Shown: positions 8,218-17,144 of the stretch, in pieces
Position numbering within the stretch: the first letter of the stretch is position 1
Layout: each line of letters begins with the position of its first letter
DNA from: an uncultured Roseburia sp.
GTDB taxonomy: Bacteria > Bacillota > Clostridia > Lachnospirales > Lachnospiraceae
Reading direction: 5' to 3'
NCBI GenBank assembly: GCA_947062675.1
Contig: CAMSQM010000003.1
Coordinates: 1 to 64,000 of the forward strand
DNA: 64,000 bases
The notes under the pieces: model-generated
Told to the model about the DNA's origin: nothing
Seen by the model: only the letters and a program-made list of their open reading frames with translations
Databases searched by the model: none
Position numbers and translations under genes: made by a program

Positions 8218-9077
8218 GTGCGCCTCCTTTGAAACAGCAGGATACAGACAGTTACCAGTACAATGGGAAGGGCGGTCAGCACTGAGGCTGCCGCGAGGCG
8301 GGCATAATTCAGATTTTCAAAATTGTTGTTCAGAAAATGCTGCAGCAGATAAATGCTCTCATGCGGATACTTTCCGCCCAGCAGAAAAGCTTCCCGATAG
8401 GATTTAAAACTATTAATGACGCCGAGCACAGCCGAAAAAGCGAATGACGGCGCAAGTAGCGGCAGTGTGATGTACCAGAGCTGCCGGGGCCGGTCAGCTC
8501 CTTCCATGGCTGCTGCGGCATACAGTTCACTGGGAATCAGGGAAAGACCCGCCAGAAACAGTACGGTGATGTAACCACAGTTTTTCCAGAGATACAGTGC
8601 CAGGAGAACCGGAAATGCAGACGAACTCTCCAGAACGGGGGCGGGAATGAGCCATTCAACCACCATCACGATGCTTGCGATCGGAAGAACCAGCGGAAGA
8701 AGAATGGTGCGGCCGCACAGGCGGGTACCGGGAAAGCCGCCGTGCAGCAGCAGCGCCAGTGCCAGTCCCATCGCCAGCAGCAACGGCACGCCCAGTGCGA
8801 GAAATTTTATGGTATTTCCCGCCGCCAGCAGAAACGATCCGGACTGCAGCAATTTCTCATAGATGGAGAATCCGGCAAAACGCGTCCGTCCGCCGCCCAG
8901 TCCGAAGGAATAGCCGATGACCATGGCGAACGGGAGGACAAAGAAAATCAGCGTGCCCAGCAGGATGGGCAGAATCAGCAGTCCGCCGGTCAGCACCCTG
9001 CGCTTTAAGAGAGACAGGCGCTTTGCAGGTCTGATTTTATTCGTCCAGATAGGACCATTCTTTTTCGATTGCTGCAT
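8214..9077 (-). CDS. Carbohydrate ABC permease, MalF type
   Basis: This 287-aa protein is the first permease subunit of the same importer. It has an N-terminal membrane segment after a basic stretch (KRLSLLKRRVLTGGLLILPILLG) and five further hydrophobic segments, with an EAA loop at ELYAAAAMEGADRPRQLWYITLPLL. The gene begins 41 bases inside the end of the binding-protein gene and ends in a four-base overlap with the MalG-like gene, so all three are tightly coupled. Substrate not readable. Confidence 0.9.
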   Translation of the reverse strand: MQQSKKNGPIWTNKIRPAKRLSLLKRRVLTGGLLILPILLGTLIFFVLPFAMVIGYSFGLGGGRTRFAGFSIYEKLLQSGSFLLAAGNTIKFLALGVPLLLAMGLALALLLHGGFPGTRLCGRTILLPLVLPIASIVMVVEWLIPAPVLESSSAFPVLLALYLWKNCGYITVLFLAGLSLIPSELYAAAAMEGADRPRQLWYITLPLLAPSFAFSAVLGVINSFKSYREAFLLGGKYPHESIYLLQHFLNNNFENLNYARLAAASVLTALPIVLVTVCILLFQRRRT

Positions 9078-10380
9078 AACATTCCTCCCAGTCTGCGGTT
9101 CCTTCCAGATACGGCTGTATCAGGGAATAAAGCGCTCCGTCATAAACGGTGGCAAGACGACAGGTATCTGCACGGTTTTCCATATCGGTCAGATCTGCAC
9201 GCAGGGTCTCGCTGATCTCACCGGGCTGTACCGGCTGTAAACTTAGTTTTTCGGTCATTTTTGCCGCGCATCCGCGCCGTACCGGCCAGCTCGTGCCGCC
9301 AACGATCAGACTGGCATTGTTTCCGCTGTGTTCCAGTGTCCCGCAGCCCTGAATTGTGTCGCTTAACAGAAAGAGCAGAAGCCTGGCGGCGGCGCCGGTG
9401 TTTTCACAGCCGGCTGAGACGGCGGCGGTGATGCAGGGCATAACGGTCAGGCTGCCGTTTTCGTTTGGAACCGGCAGGAGCCTGGCGGTATGACCGCCGT
9501 CTTCCAGAAGCCTTAGGGAGTGAGCCGGATTGACGGGAGCACCTGCCAGGATTGATGCTCCGCCCCGGATACACGATTCAAAATCCATGGCCGCCGGAAA
9601 ATCATCTTCCGAACCGCCGCTTTCTTCCATAATCCGCTTCGTCTGTTTCAGGGTCTCCTGCCAGACAGGGGTCTCCAGACAGATTCCGGCGTTTTCAACG
9701 GAAACCGGGGATACGGATGGGGCGTTCAGCAGCAGAGAGGGGACGGTGACATTCAGGTAAGGGCGCTGCTCCGGTGGCAGGGACAGCAATTGATCCACGT
9801 ATGCGGTTGTATCAGCGGCAGCTGCGTCCTCGTCAAAGCTGCCGGCGGCCAGTCCTTCGCCCGTGGCGATCAGTGCAGGACAGGTATAACTGAGCGGCAG
9901 CAGATAGGATTTTCCCTCGTACATGCCGGCCTCTTTCAGAGCCGGAATGTACGCGCCCCCGTCAAAGCCGGAATCTTCAAACAGAAAGTCAAGATCATGA
10001 AAAATGCCTCCCATAATATGGCGCTCCAGACTGGGAAAAAGCATATACTGATCAGAGTTTTCCGAGACGCGGTTAAAAAAGAGATAAATGTCCGCCCCCT
10101 CTCCTCCCATCAATTCGGTGCGTGTCCGCGTCAGCGCCGCTGTGCGGGCTTCTGTCATGGCATTGTCCTGGTTATTGACGGGCGGCAGATAGACTACTTC
10201 GAGCTCCACATCCGGGTATTTATCTTCAAATTCGGCCAGGATAGGACCTAAATGTGCCTCGGTCAGACCGTTGCCGTCCGCGCAGATGGTGAGCGTTCCG
10301 CCGGCTTTGGATGGCGTGCCGCACGCACAGAGCAGTGAGACGCATAAAACAGATAAAATGGATAAATGTTTTTTCTTCAT
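9037..10380 (-). CDS. Sugar-type ABC extracellular binding lipoprotein
   Basis: The track ORF begins at 10488, but the first 36 residues are untidy and would overlap the promoter; the ATG at 10380 gives a clean lipoprotein start (MKKKHLSILSV... with lipobox LCAC, Cys20), so I use that (447 aa). The folded part begins at GTLTICADGNGLTEAHLGPIL and has the family-1 solute-binding pattern: EFEDKYPDVELEV, a GGEGADIYLF segment, and MYEGKSYLLPLSYT. Two plus-strand-facing -10/-35 pairs flank the start region, one for this operon on the minus strand and one for the purine operon. It captures the ligand for the two permeases downstream. Confidence 0.88.
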   Translation of the reverse strand: MKKKHLSILSVLCVSLLCACGTPSKAGGTLTICADGNGLTEAHLGPILAEFEDKYPDVELEVVYLPPVNNQDNAMTEARTAALTRTRTELMGGEGADIYLFFNRVSENSDQYMLFPSLERHIMGGIFHDLDFLFEDSGFDGGAYIPALKEAGMYEGKSYLLPLSYTCPALIATGEGLAAGSFDEDAAAADTTAYVDQLLSLPPEQRPYLNVTVPSLLLNAPSVSPVSVENAGICLETPVWQETLKQTKRIMEESGGSEDDFPAAMDFESCIRGGASILAGAPVNPAHSLRLLEDGGHTARLLPVPNENGSLTVMPCITAAVSAGCENTGAAARLLLFLLSDTIQGCGTLEHSGNNASLIVGGTSWPVRRGCAAKMTEKLSLQPVQPGEISETLRADLTDMENRADTCRLATVYDGALYSLIQPYLEGTADWEECYAAIEKEWSYLDE

Positions 10381-10459
10381 GGTAACCCCGTTTCTGCGCA
10401 CACGTATGAAATGGAGGACAGGTCCGGTGCGCCTGATAAATGTTTCTTTGCCTGAATTT

Positions 10460-10488
10460 ATTATACTATCGCAGGACACAAAAAACAA
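10460..10488 (-). promoter_or_regulatory. Candidate sigma-A promoter of the sugar ABC operon
   Basis: Read on the minus strand: TTGTTT, 17-base spacer, TATAAT. It lies 80 bases upstream of the lipoprotein ATG at 10380 and is back to back with the purine-operon promoter. Confidence 0.65.
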
Positions 10489-10505
10489 TTATGATCTGGA
10501 AATAG

Positions 10506-10534
10506 TTGTGAAACCCCGCTTCTTATGATAAGAT
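10506..10534 (+). promoter_or_regulatory. Candidate sigma-A promoter of the purine salvage operon
   Basis: TTGTGA, 17-base spacer, TAAGAT, about 65 bases upstream of the chosen start of the purine nucleoside phosphorylase gene. Confidence 0.6.
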
Positions 10535-10598
10535 AGTAAACATAAAAAACGAACAGATTCACATGACCAGCACAATAAAAACAGCAGGGAGAGATAAG

Positions 10599-11447
10599 AT
10601 GAATTCAGTTTCTGAAAAATTGACAAAGTGTTATGAGAGTGTCCGGTCCCGCACCGGTTTTACCCCGAAGGCAGCCCTGATCCTGGGATCCGGCCTGGGA
10701 GATTATGCGGACGGAATCCGGGTGGAGGATACGCTGGATTACCACGATATCGGGGGATTTCCGGTATCAACTGTCCAGGGGCATAAGGGGAGGTTCATCT
10801 TCGGATATGTGGGGGAGGTGCCGGTGGTCTGCATGCAGGGCCGCATTCACTATTATGAGGGCTATGAAATGTCCGATGTGGTTCTTCCGGTCCGACTGAT
10901 GAAAATGATGGGAGCGGAGACTCTGTTTCTGACAAATGCTGCGGGCGGAATCCAGCTGGGAATGCGCGCGGGGGATTTTATGCTGATCAAAGGTCAGATT
11001 GCAAGCTTTGTCCCGTCACCGCTGCGCGGACCCAATATCGACGAGCTCGGCGTGCGGTTTCCGGATATGAGTCAGATATATGACCCTGGTCTTCAGCGCA
11101 TCGTGAAACGGGCTGCCGTGAAGCTTGGGATAGAGCTGAGAGAAGGGGTCTATTTACAGCTTCCGGGTCCGCAGTATGAGTCGCCGCAGGAGATTGCAAT
11201 GTGCCGCACGCTGGGCGCTGACGCAGTCGGGATGAGCACGGCCTGCGAGGCGGTTGCGGCAAGGCACATGGGAATGCGGGTGCTGGGAATTTCCTGTATC
11301 TCCAATCTTGCCTGCGGTATTTCACCGGTTCCGCTGTCGCACAAAGAGGTGCAGGAGGTGGCAGACCGCGTTGCGCCGCAGTTTAAGGCGCTTGTGACTG
11401 AGGTAATTATAAATATGGCAAAAGAGCAGGAGGAGGGCGGCTGCTGA
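10599..11447 (+). CDS. punA: Purine nucleoside phosphorylase (trimeric type)
   Basis: This enzyme splits purine nucleosides with phosphate into base and (deoxy)ribose-1-phosphate. The ORF opens at 10563, but ATG 10599 has a GGGAGA site at good distance and matches usual family length (282 aa). Family motifs are AALILGSGLGDYAD (phosphate loop), TVQGHKGRF, RIHYYEGY, LTNAAGGI, then GPQYESPQEI and MSTACEAVAARH. The base-specificity Asn of inosine/guanosine-type enzymes is present in SNLACG. It is followed at 20 bases by a deaminase gene, and the pair would channel purine nucleosides and their methylthio/homocysteine derivatives into salvage. Confidence 0.94.
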   Translation: MNSVSEKLTKCYESVRSRTGFTPKAALILGSGLGDYADGIRVEDTLDYHDIGGFPVSTVQGHKGRFIFGYVGEVPVVCMQGRIHYYEGYEMSDVVLPVRLMKMMGAETLFLTNAAGGIQLGMRAGDFMLIKGQIASFVPSPLRGPNIDELGVRFPDMSQIYDPGLQRIVKRAAVKLGIELREGVYLQLPGPQYESPQEIAMCRTLGADAVGMSTACEAVAARHMGMRVLGISCISNLACGISPVPLSHKEVQEVADRVAPQFKALVTEVIINMAKEQEEGGC

Positions 11448-11467
11448 GCGGCTGCCGGGGGACGGAT

Positions 11468-12784
11468 ATGAATACACGATTTTACAATGCAAAAATTCTG
11501 GTTCCGCTGGATAATCATAAGTATGATATTGTGACGGGAGAACTCTGGGTAAAGGGAGATACGATCTGTTATATCGGGGACGGGAAAACAGACGGGGCGG
11601 CTGATGCGGCGCCGTCCGGCATGTCCCGTCCGGAAGTTCCCGTCTGGGACCGTGAAACTGACGTGGAAGGCGGGCTGCTGATGCCGGGATTTAAAAACGC
11701 ACACACGCACACGGCGATGACATTTCTGCGCTCCTATGCGGATGATCTTCCGCTGCAGGACTGGCTCAACAGGCAGGTTTTCCCGCGCGAGGGCCAGCTC
11801 ACGGAGGATGATGTATACTGGCTGAATATTCTGGGAATTATGGAGTATCTGACAAGTGGCATCACGTCCAATTTTGATATGTATTTCTTCCCGCCGGTGA
11901 ATGCCAGGGCGTCTGCGGACACGGGATTCCGGACGGTGCAGACGAGCGGGCTCAATAATTACGGCGGTACGGTGGAGCTGATGGAGGAAAATTACCATAT
12001 CGTCCGGGAGCTGAGTGATCTGACGACGTTTCTGGTGGGATTCCACGCGGAATACACGACTTCCAGGGAGCTGATGGAGGGTGTGGCAGATCTTGCGCGG
12101 AAGCTGAAGTCGCCGGTGTGGGTGCACAACGCCGAGACGAAACTGGAAGTGGAGGAGTGTAAGGGGCGCTGGGGTATGACGCCGACGCAGCTTACGGACA
12201 GCCTTGGGATGTATGAGTACGGCGGCGGCGGCTATCACTGTGTCTGGTTCGAGGAGCCGGATTTTGAGATTTTCCGGAAAAGACATCTTACAGCCGTCAC
12301 GAATCCGGCTTCCAATCTGAAGCTGGCCTCCGGTATCTGTCCGACAAAGCGCTTTGTGGACGAGGGAATCGCCATGGCGATCGGGACGGACGGACCGGCG
12401 AGCAACAATTGCCTGGATATGTTCCGGGAAATGTTTTTAACTTCCACTCTGGCGAAGGTGCGGGAGATGGACGCGGAGTGCATCAGCGCGGATGAGATTC
12501 TCTATATGGCGACAACGGGCGGCGCACATGCGATGCAGCTGCAGGACTGTGACAGTCTTGCGGTGGGAAAGAAAGCGGATCTGATCCTGATTGATCTGAA
12601 GCAGCCGAATATGCAGCCGGAGAATAATATCATAAAAAATCTCGTCTACAGCGGCAGTAAACAGAATGTAAAGCTCACCATGGTGAACGGAAAAGTGCTC
12701 TATGAGAACAATCATTTTGAGATCGGTTTTGATCCGGAAGAGATATACAGGCGTGCCAATGAGATTATCGGGCGTATGAAATAG
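11468..12784 (+). CDS. Amidohydrolase, MTA/SAH deaminase type
   Basis: This 438-aa protein is of the TRZ/ATZ / MtaD group of metal-dependent amidohydrolases that deaminate the adenine ring of methylthioadenosine, S-adenosylhomocysteine or adenosine. It has the first metal site GFKNAHTHTAMTFLRSYADD, a second His in FHAEYTT, and the metal Asp region AIGTDGPASNNCLDMFREM preceded by NPASNLKLASG. Terminal beta-sandwich parts enclose the barrel. Being next to purine nucleoside phosphorylase supports a nucleoside substrate. Guanine deaminase or another cyclic amidohydrolase is possible, so no gene symbol is given. Confidence 0.82.
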   Translation: MNTRFYNAKILVPLDNHKYDIVTGELWVKGDTICYIGDGKTDGAADAAPSGMSRPEVPVWDRETDVEGGLLMPGFKNAHTHTAMTFLRSYADDLPLQDWLNRQVFPREGQLTEDDVYWLNILGIMEYLTSGITSNFDMYFFPPVNARASADTGFRTVQTSGLNNYGGTVELMEENYHIVRELSDLTTFLVGFHAEYTTSRELMEGVADLARKLKSPVWVHNAETKLEVEECKGRWGMTPTQLTDSLGMYEYGGGGYHCVWFEEPDFEIFRKRHLTAVTNPASNLKLASGICPTKRFVDEGIAMAIGTDGPASNNCLDMFREMFLTSTLAKVREMDAECISADEILYMATTGGAHAMQLQDCDSLAVGKKADLILIDLKQPNMQPENNIIKNLVYSGSKQNVKLTMVNGKVLYENNHFEIGFDPEEIYRRANEIIGRMK

Positions 12785-12799
12785 GCAGGGGATTCTGAC

Positions 12800-13558
12800 A
12801 TGAAGGTGATTTTTATTCATCACAGCTGTTTCCTCATAGAGGTGGACGAAAAGGTGCTGATTTTTGACTGGTTTGCAGGAGACCGGGTAAACGGGTTTCA
12901 TTTTGGAGGCGTGATTCCGGAATATGAGCCGGACACGCCTGTCTACGTATTTGCAAGCCATAAGCACCGGGATCATTTTGACATGGATGTGCTCCGCTGG
13001 GCAGAGCGCTATGCGGATATTCACTATATTTTTTCAAAAGACTGTAAGATGAGTCCGAATTTTCTCGGAAAACACGGGATTGCGTCTGCGGTGCGGGAAA
13101 AGATCCGCTATGTGACGGCGAATGAAAAGTACCGGATCGGAGATCTCTTTGTTGAGACATACCGGTCGACGGACGCGGGCGTGGCGTTTTACGTGGAGAC
13201 AGGCGGGGCCTCTTTTTTCCATGCCGGTGATCTGAACAACTGGAAATGGGAAGGGGCCGGCGGTCTTGTCAACGGCGCCATGGAGGCATCCTACAAAGGG
13301 CAGATTCTAAGACTTTCCGGAAAAAAGATTCATCTGGCTTTTCTGCCGCTGGATCCAAGGCAGGAGCAGTATCAGGGGCTCGGGATGGATTATTTTCTCG
13401 CTCATGTGGATGTGGATTATGTTTTTCCGATGCATATGTGGAGGGACTATGCAGGGATCCGGGAGTATAAGAAAAAAATCTCAAACGCGGCGATGGCGGA
13501 CAGGATCGTGGAGATCGCGTGTGAGAACCAGGTATTTGAAATTCAGGAAGAAACTTGA
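12800..13558 (+). CDS. MBL-fold metallohydrolase
   Basis: This 252-aa protein has the metallo-beta-lactamase fold: N-terminal IFIHHSCFLIE strands, the metal-binding FASHKHRDHFD (HxHxDH variant, here HKHRDH), and later FFHAGDLNNWKWEG with a metal-bridging Asp. A late VFPMHMW supplies the last His. It resembles the UlaG/L-ascorbate-6-P lactonase-like and other uncharacterised branches; the true substrate is unknown. It begins 15 bases after the deaminase gene and probably is its co-transcribed third member. A promoter overlaps its stop codon and starts the next unit. Confidence 0.85.
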   Translation: MKVIFIHHSCFLIEVDEKVLIFDWFAGDRVNGFHFGGVIPEYEPDTPVYVFASHKHRDHFDMDVLRWAERYADIHYIFSKDCKMSPNFLGKHGIASAVREKIRYVTANEKYRIGDLFVETYRSTDAGVAFYVETGGASFFHAGDLNNWKWEGAGGLVNGAMEASYKGQILRLSGKKIHLAFLPLDPRQEQYQGLGMDYFLAHVDVDYVFPMHMWRDYAGIREYKKKISNAAMADRIVEIACENQVFEIQEET

Positions 13559-13584
13559 CGGATCAGAAACATCTGCGTTATACT
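13555..13584 (+). promoter_or_regulatory. Candidate promoter for the small membrane gene and alaS
   Basis: TTGACG, 18-base spacer, TATACT. The -35 box overlaps the stop of the MBL-fold gene. Confidence 0.6.
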
Positions 13585-13679
13585 GAAATGCAGAAATGTT
13601 TTCCGGAGAACGGGTCTTTGCGCTTATGCCGGATCTGATTTGCACGGAAGATGCGTACGGACGGAACGGAGGTGACGGT

Positions 13680-13787
13680 ATGGCTTTTATCGGCTGGCTG
13701 GGACATTATTTACTGGTATTTCTGGCGCTGGCAGCAGTCGCGGTGCTGGGCGTTTTTGCGGGAAAGAAGCTGAGTGACCGCAGGTAG
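13680..13787 (+). CDS. Small single-pass membrane protein (35 aa)
   Basis: The track ORF starts at 13596, but ATG 13680 follows a GGAGGTG site directly. The 35-residue product begins MAFIGWLGHYLLVFLALAAV, continues hydrophobic, and ends in a basic tail (GKKLSDRR), which suggests one membrane helix with its C-terminus in the cytoplasm. No name is known to me. It sits 46 bases before alaS and probably shares its transcript. The good ribosome site and tidy topology support that it is translated. Confidence 0.65.
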   Translation: MAFIGWLGHYLLVFLALAAVAVLGVFAGKKLSDRR

Positions 13788-13833
13788 ACAAGAATCTGCT
13801 TCACGGCAGATGAATATTTTGGAGGAATAAGTC

Positions 13834-16503
13834 GTGAAAAAGTTTTACGGAGAAAACGAACTGCGCAGGATGTTCCTTGCTTTTTTTGAAAGCAGGGAAC
13901 ATCTTGTTATGAAGAGTTTTTCGCTGGTACCGCACAATGACAAAAGTCTGCTTTTAATCAATGCGGGTATGGCGCCGCTCAAGCCCTATTTTACGGGGCA
14001 GGAGTTACCGCCGCGCAGGAGGGTTGCGACATGTCAGAAATGTATCCGCACCGGTGATATTGAGAATGTGGGCAGGACGGCGAGACATCTGACATTTTTT
14101 GAAATGCTCGGAAATTTTTCGTTTGGTGATTATTTTAAAAAGGAAGCGATCACGTGGTCGTGGGAGTTTCTGACGGAAGTGCTGGGGCTTGAGGCGGACA
14201 GGCTTTATCCGTCTGTTTACGGGGAGGATGACGAGGCGTTTGCGATCTGGAACAGGGACATCGGAATCCCTGCGGAGCGCATCACCCGGTTTTACCGCGA
14301 TCAGGAGACGGGAGCGTGCGATAATTTCTGGGAGCACGGCGCGGGTCCGTGCGGACCGTGCTCGGAAATTTATTATGACCGCGGCGTGAAGTACGGCTGC
14401 GGCAGACCGGACTGTAAAGTGGGCTGTGACTGCGACCGTTTTATGGAAGTCTGGAACAATGTATTTACCCAGTTTGAGGGGGACGGCCACGGGAATTATG
14501 AGGAGCTGGAGCAGAAAAATATTGATACCGGGATGGGGCTTGAGCGCCTGGCGGTGGTGGTGCAGGATGTTAATTCCGTGTTTGATATCGACACAATGAA
14601 GGCTATCCGCGACAGGGTCTGCGCGCTGTCAGGAACGACGTATCAGACGGATGCGCTCTCCGATGTCTCCATCCGCCTGATCACGGATCATATCCGCTCT
14701 GCGACATTTATGGTGTCGGACGGTATTATGCCGGCGAATGAGGGCAGGGGTTATGTGCTCCGGCGTATTATCCGGCGCGCGGCAAGGCACGGGAGGATGC
14801 TGGGCATCGAGGGAAGCTTTATGGCCGGTCTCGCCGCGACAGTGATTGCGGAGAGCAAAGACGGTTATCCGGAGCTTGACGAGAAGCAGGAATTCATTTA
14901 TAAAGTGCTGACGCAGGAAGAGGAAAAGTTCAGCCGGACGATCGACCAGGGACTTGCGATTCTGGAAGAGATGCAGGCGGAGCTTGCCGCTGCGGGAGAA
15001 AAGGTGCTTTCCGGTGAAAACGCGTTCCGGCTCTATGACACGTTCGGCTTTCCGGCAGATCTGACCAGGGAGATTCTGGAGGAAAGAGGTTTTTCCATCG
15101 ACGAGGCCGGTTTTGAGGCGGCAATGAAGGTGCAGCGCGAGACTGCGCGCAAAGCCCGTAAAGTGACAAATTATATGGGGGCGGATGCGACCGTGTATGA
15201 GTCCATCGATCCGTCCGTCACATCGGAATTTGTGGGATATGACCGCCTGATCCATACGTCTGAGGTCACGGTGATGACGACGGACACGGAGATCACCGAG
15301 GCGCTCTCCGACGGGGAGTCCGGCACGATTTTTGTGAGAGAGACGCCGTTTTATGCGACGATGGGAGGACAGAATGCGGATACGGGCGAGATCCGGAGTG
15401 CGGACGGTTCGTTTGTATTCTGTGTGGAGGACACGGTAAATCTTCCCGGCGGAAGGGCGGGCCATATCGGAAGAGTCATAAGCGGTATGGTGAAGACGGG
15501 CGATACGGTGGAATTGCGCGTGGACGCCGCGAAACGCTCCGCGACCGGCAAAAATCACTCCGCGACCCATCTGCTTCAGAAAGCGCTCCGCGAAGTGCTG
15601 GGCAGCCATGTGGAACAGGCCGGATCGGATGTCAACCCGGATCGTCTGCGCTTTGACTTTTCACATTTTTCCGCCATGACGCCGGAGGAGCTTAAATCAG
15701 TGGAGGCAATTGTAAATGAGAAAATTGCCGCCGCGCTGCCGGTTGTGACGGAGGTTATGAGCCTTGAGGAAGCCAGAAAGACGGGCGCAATGGCTCTTTT
15801 CGGGGAAAAATACGGTGAGAGTGTGCGGGTCGTTAAAATGGGTGATTTTTCCGTCGAGCTCTGCGGCGGTACGCATGTCGCAAATACCAGCTCGATTGTG
15901 TCGTTTAAAATTCTCTCGGAGACGGGGGTTGCGGCCGGTGTCCGGCGTATTGAGGCGCTGACGGCGCGCGGAGTGGCGGCGTATTATGACCGGATCGAGG
16001 AAGAGCTTTTCTCGGCGGCGAAGGCGGCGAAGACCACACCTGCAGCCCTGACGGAGAAAATCGGACATCTCATGGCGGAATTAAAGGCTCTGCAGAGTGA
16101 GAATGAATCTTTAAAGAGCCGGGCCGCAAAGGATGCGCTGGGGGATGTGATGGACCAGACCGTGGAAGTAAATGGCGTGAAGCTTCTGGCGGCCAGCGTT
16201 CCCGATGTGGATATGAACGGTCTGCGTGATCTCGGCGATCAGCTGAAGGAAAAGCTTGGCGAGGGTGTTGTAGTGCTGGCTTCCGTAAAAGACGGAAAGG
16301 TGAACCTGATTGTGATGGCGACAGACGGAGCGCAGGCGGCGGGAGCCCACGCTGGAAATCTGATTAAGAGTATTGCCGGAAAAGTTGGCGGAGGAGGCGG
16401 CGGACGTCCGAATATGGCGCAGGCCGGCGGTAAGAATCCGGCGGGGATTCCGGATGCGGTTGCCGCGGCGCGGGAGGCGCTCGCAGGACAGGTGCAGGGA
16501 TGA
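13834..16503 (+). CDS. alaS: Alanyl-tRNA synthetase
   Basis: This 889-aa class II synthetase charges tRNA-Ala. The start is GTG with a GGAGG site nine bases upstream; no other start fits. Order of domains: catalytic core (FFESREHLVMKS, RRVATCQKCIRTGDIENVG, GDYFKKEAI, GLERLAVVVQ), then tRNA-binding part, editing domain with HxxxH (NHSATHLLQKAL) and its second site (VELCGGTHVANTSSI), and a glycine-rich C-Ala domain ([16 protein letters not shown]). Length and motifs are full and normal. No T-box leader is seen in front of it, so if it is regulated, it is not by that route. Confidence 0.98.
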   Translation: MKKFYGENELRRMFLAFFESREHLVMKSFSLVPHNDKSLLLINAGMAPLKPYFTGQELPPRRRVATCQKCIRTGDIENVGRTARHLTFFEMLGNFSFGDYFKKEAITWSWEFLTEVLGLEADRLYPSVYGEDDEAFAIWNRDIGIPAERITRFYRDQETGACDNFWEHGAGPCGPCSEIYYDRGVKYGCGRPDCKVGCDCDRFMEVWNNVFTQFEGDGHGNYEELEQKNIDTGMGLERLAVVVQDVNSVFDIDTMKAIRDRVCALSGTTYQTDALSDVSIRLITDHIRSATFMVSDGIMPANEGRGYVLRRIIRRAARHGRMLGIEGSFMAGLAATVIAESKDGYPELDEKQEFIYKVLTQEEEKFSRTIDQGLAILEEMQAELAAAGEKVLSGENAFRLYDTFGFPADLTREILEERGFSIDEAGFEAAMKVQRETARKARKVTNYMGADATVYESIDPSVTSEFVGYDRLIHTSEVTVMTTDTEITEALSDGESGTIFVRETPFYATMGGQNADTGEIRSADGSFVFCVEDTVNLPGGRAGHIGRVISGMVKTGDTVELRVDAAKRSATGKNHSATHLLQKALREVLGSHVEQAGSDVNPDRLRFDFSHFSAMTPEELKSVEAIVNEKIAAALPVVTEVMSLEEARKTGAMALFGEKYGESVRVVKMGDFSVELCGGTHVANTSSIVSFKILSETGVAAGVRRIEALTARGVAAYYDRIEEELFSAAKAAKTTPAALTEKIGHLMAELKALQSENESLKSRAAKDALGDVMDQTVEVNGVKLLAASVPDVDMNGLRDLGDQLKEKLGEGVVVLASVKDGKVNLIVMATDGAQAAGAHAGNLIKSIAGKVGGGGGGRPNMAQAGGKNPAGIPDAVAAAREALAGQVQG

Positions 16504-16615
16504 GAATGCCAGGAGGAATCAGCTTTGGACGTGAGAAGTCTCAGGCGGAATTCCGGCAGAAAGTAGACGGACAATTCGGAGAGAAGACTGAATTTTTTTG
16601 AAATAAGAAAAACAG

Positions 16616-16643
16616 TTGACGAAAAAGAATTCTGTGTTATAAT
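16616..16643 (+). promoter_or_regulatory. Strong sigma-A promoter of rpsU
   Basis: TTGACG, 16-base spacer, TATAAT, about 80 bases upstream of rpsU. Confidence 0.75.
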
Positions 16644-16720
16644 ATAGGATAGTGCAATGAAATGACCCAAACAGTTGAATATGCACAATACGCAACTGGA
16701 GGGAGGTTAGGTGTGGGATA

Positions 16721-16897
16721 ATGTCCAGTGTGATCGTAAAGGAAAATGAGACTTTAGACAGCGCATTACGCCGTTTCAAGAGAAACTGCGCAAAGGCTGG
16801 TATTCAGCAGGAGATTCGTAAGAGAGAGCATTACGAAAAGCCGAGTGTAAAGCGCAAGAAAAAGTCTGAAGCAGCAAGAAAAAGAAAATACAATTAA
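16721..16897 (+). CDS. rpsU: 30S ribosomal protein S21
   Basis: The ORF is 58 aa and therefore missing from the track. It reads [20 protein letters not shown], followed by the typical [22 protein letters not shown] and a lysine/arginine-rich tail [15 protein letters not shown], as in bacterial S21. S21 binds the 3' end of 16S rRNA and helps mRNA recognition. It has a GGAGGGAGG stretch about 15 bases upstream, its own promoter at 16616 and a terminator at 16921, so it is a single-gene unit. Confidence 0.97.
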   Translation: MSSVIVKENETLDSALRRFKRNCAKAGIQQEIRKREHYEKPSVKRKKKSEAARKRKYN

Positions 16898-16920
16898 TGC
16901 TGAGATGATTCATGAATGGA

Positions 16921-16951
16921 AAAAGCTGTCGCGATAAGCGACAGCTTTTCT
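16921..16951 (+). terminator. Rho-independent terminator after rpsU
   Basis: Perfect 12-bp stem AAAAGCTGTCGC / GCGACAGCTTTT with loop gataa, followed by a short T-rich tail. Confidence 0.88.
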
Positions 16952-17084
16952 TGCGTTAAACAGACTATAAATATAGTATAAATATATTTATCACGCAGAC
17001 CGGAAGCGCCGGTTTTGCAGGAAACTGCGCCGCCAGATATATGCAGAGCGTGTGAGATACTATTTTTTATGTCGAAAAAGGCTA

Positions 17085-17113
17085 TTTACAAAGTACTAAA
17101 GTATTGCTATAAT
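17085..17113 (+). promoter_or_regulatory. Candidate promoter in front of the phosphatase remnant and kinase
   Basis: TTTACA, 17-base spacer, TATAAT, in AT-rich sequence. It is the nearest good promoter upstream of the kinase gene at 17939, with about 800 bases of decayed coding sequence between. Confidence 0.6.
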
Positions 17114-17144
17114 TGACGTAAATGAAGGTGTTTGTAGTTTTAAA

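Noticed and set aside
11150-12286. 378-aa minus-strand ORF
   Set aside because: Antisense to the deaminase gene, basic and without domain marks; shadow.
16951-17084. AT-rich stretch after the rpsU terminator
   Set aside because: I see no RNA gene, tRNA-like fold or repeat in it.
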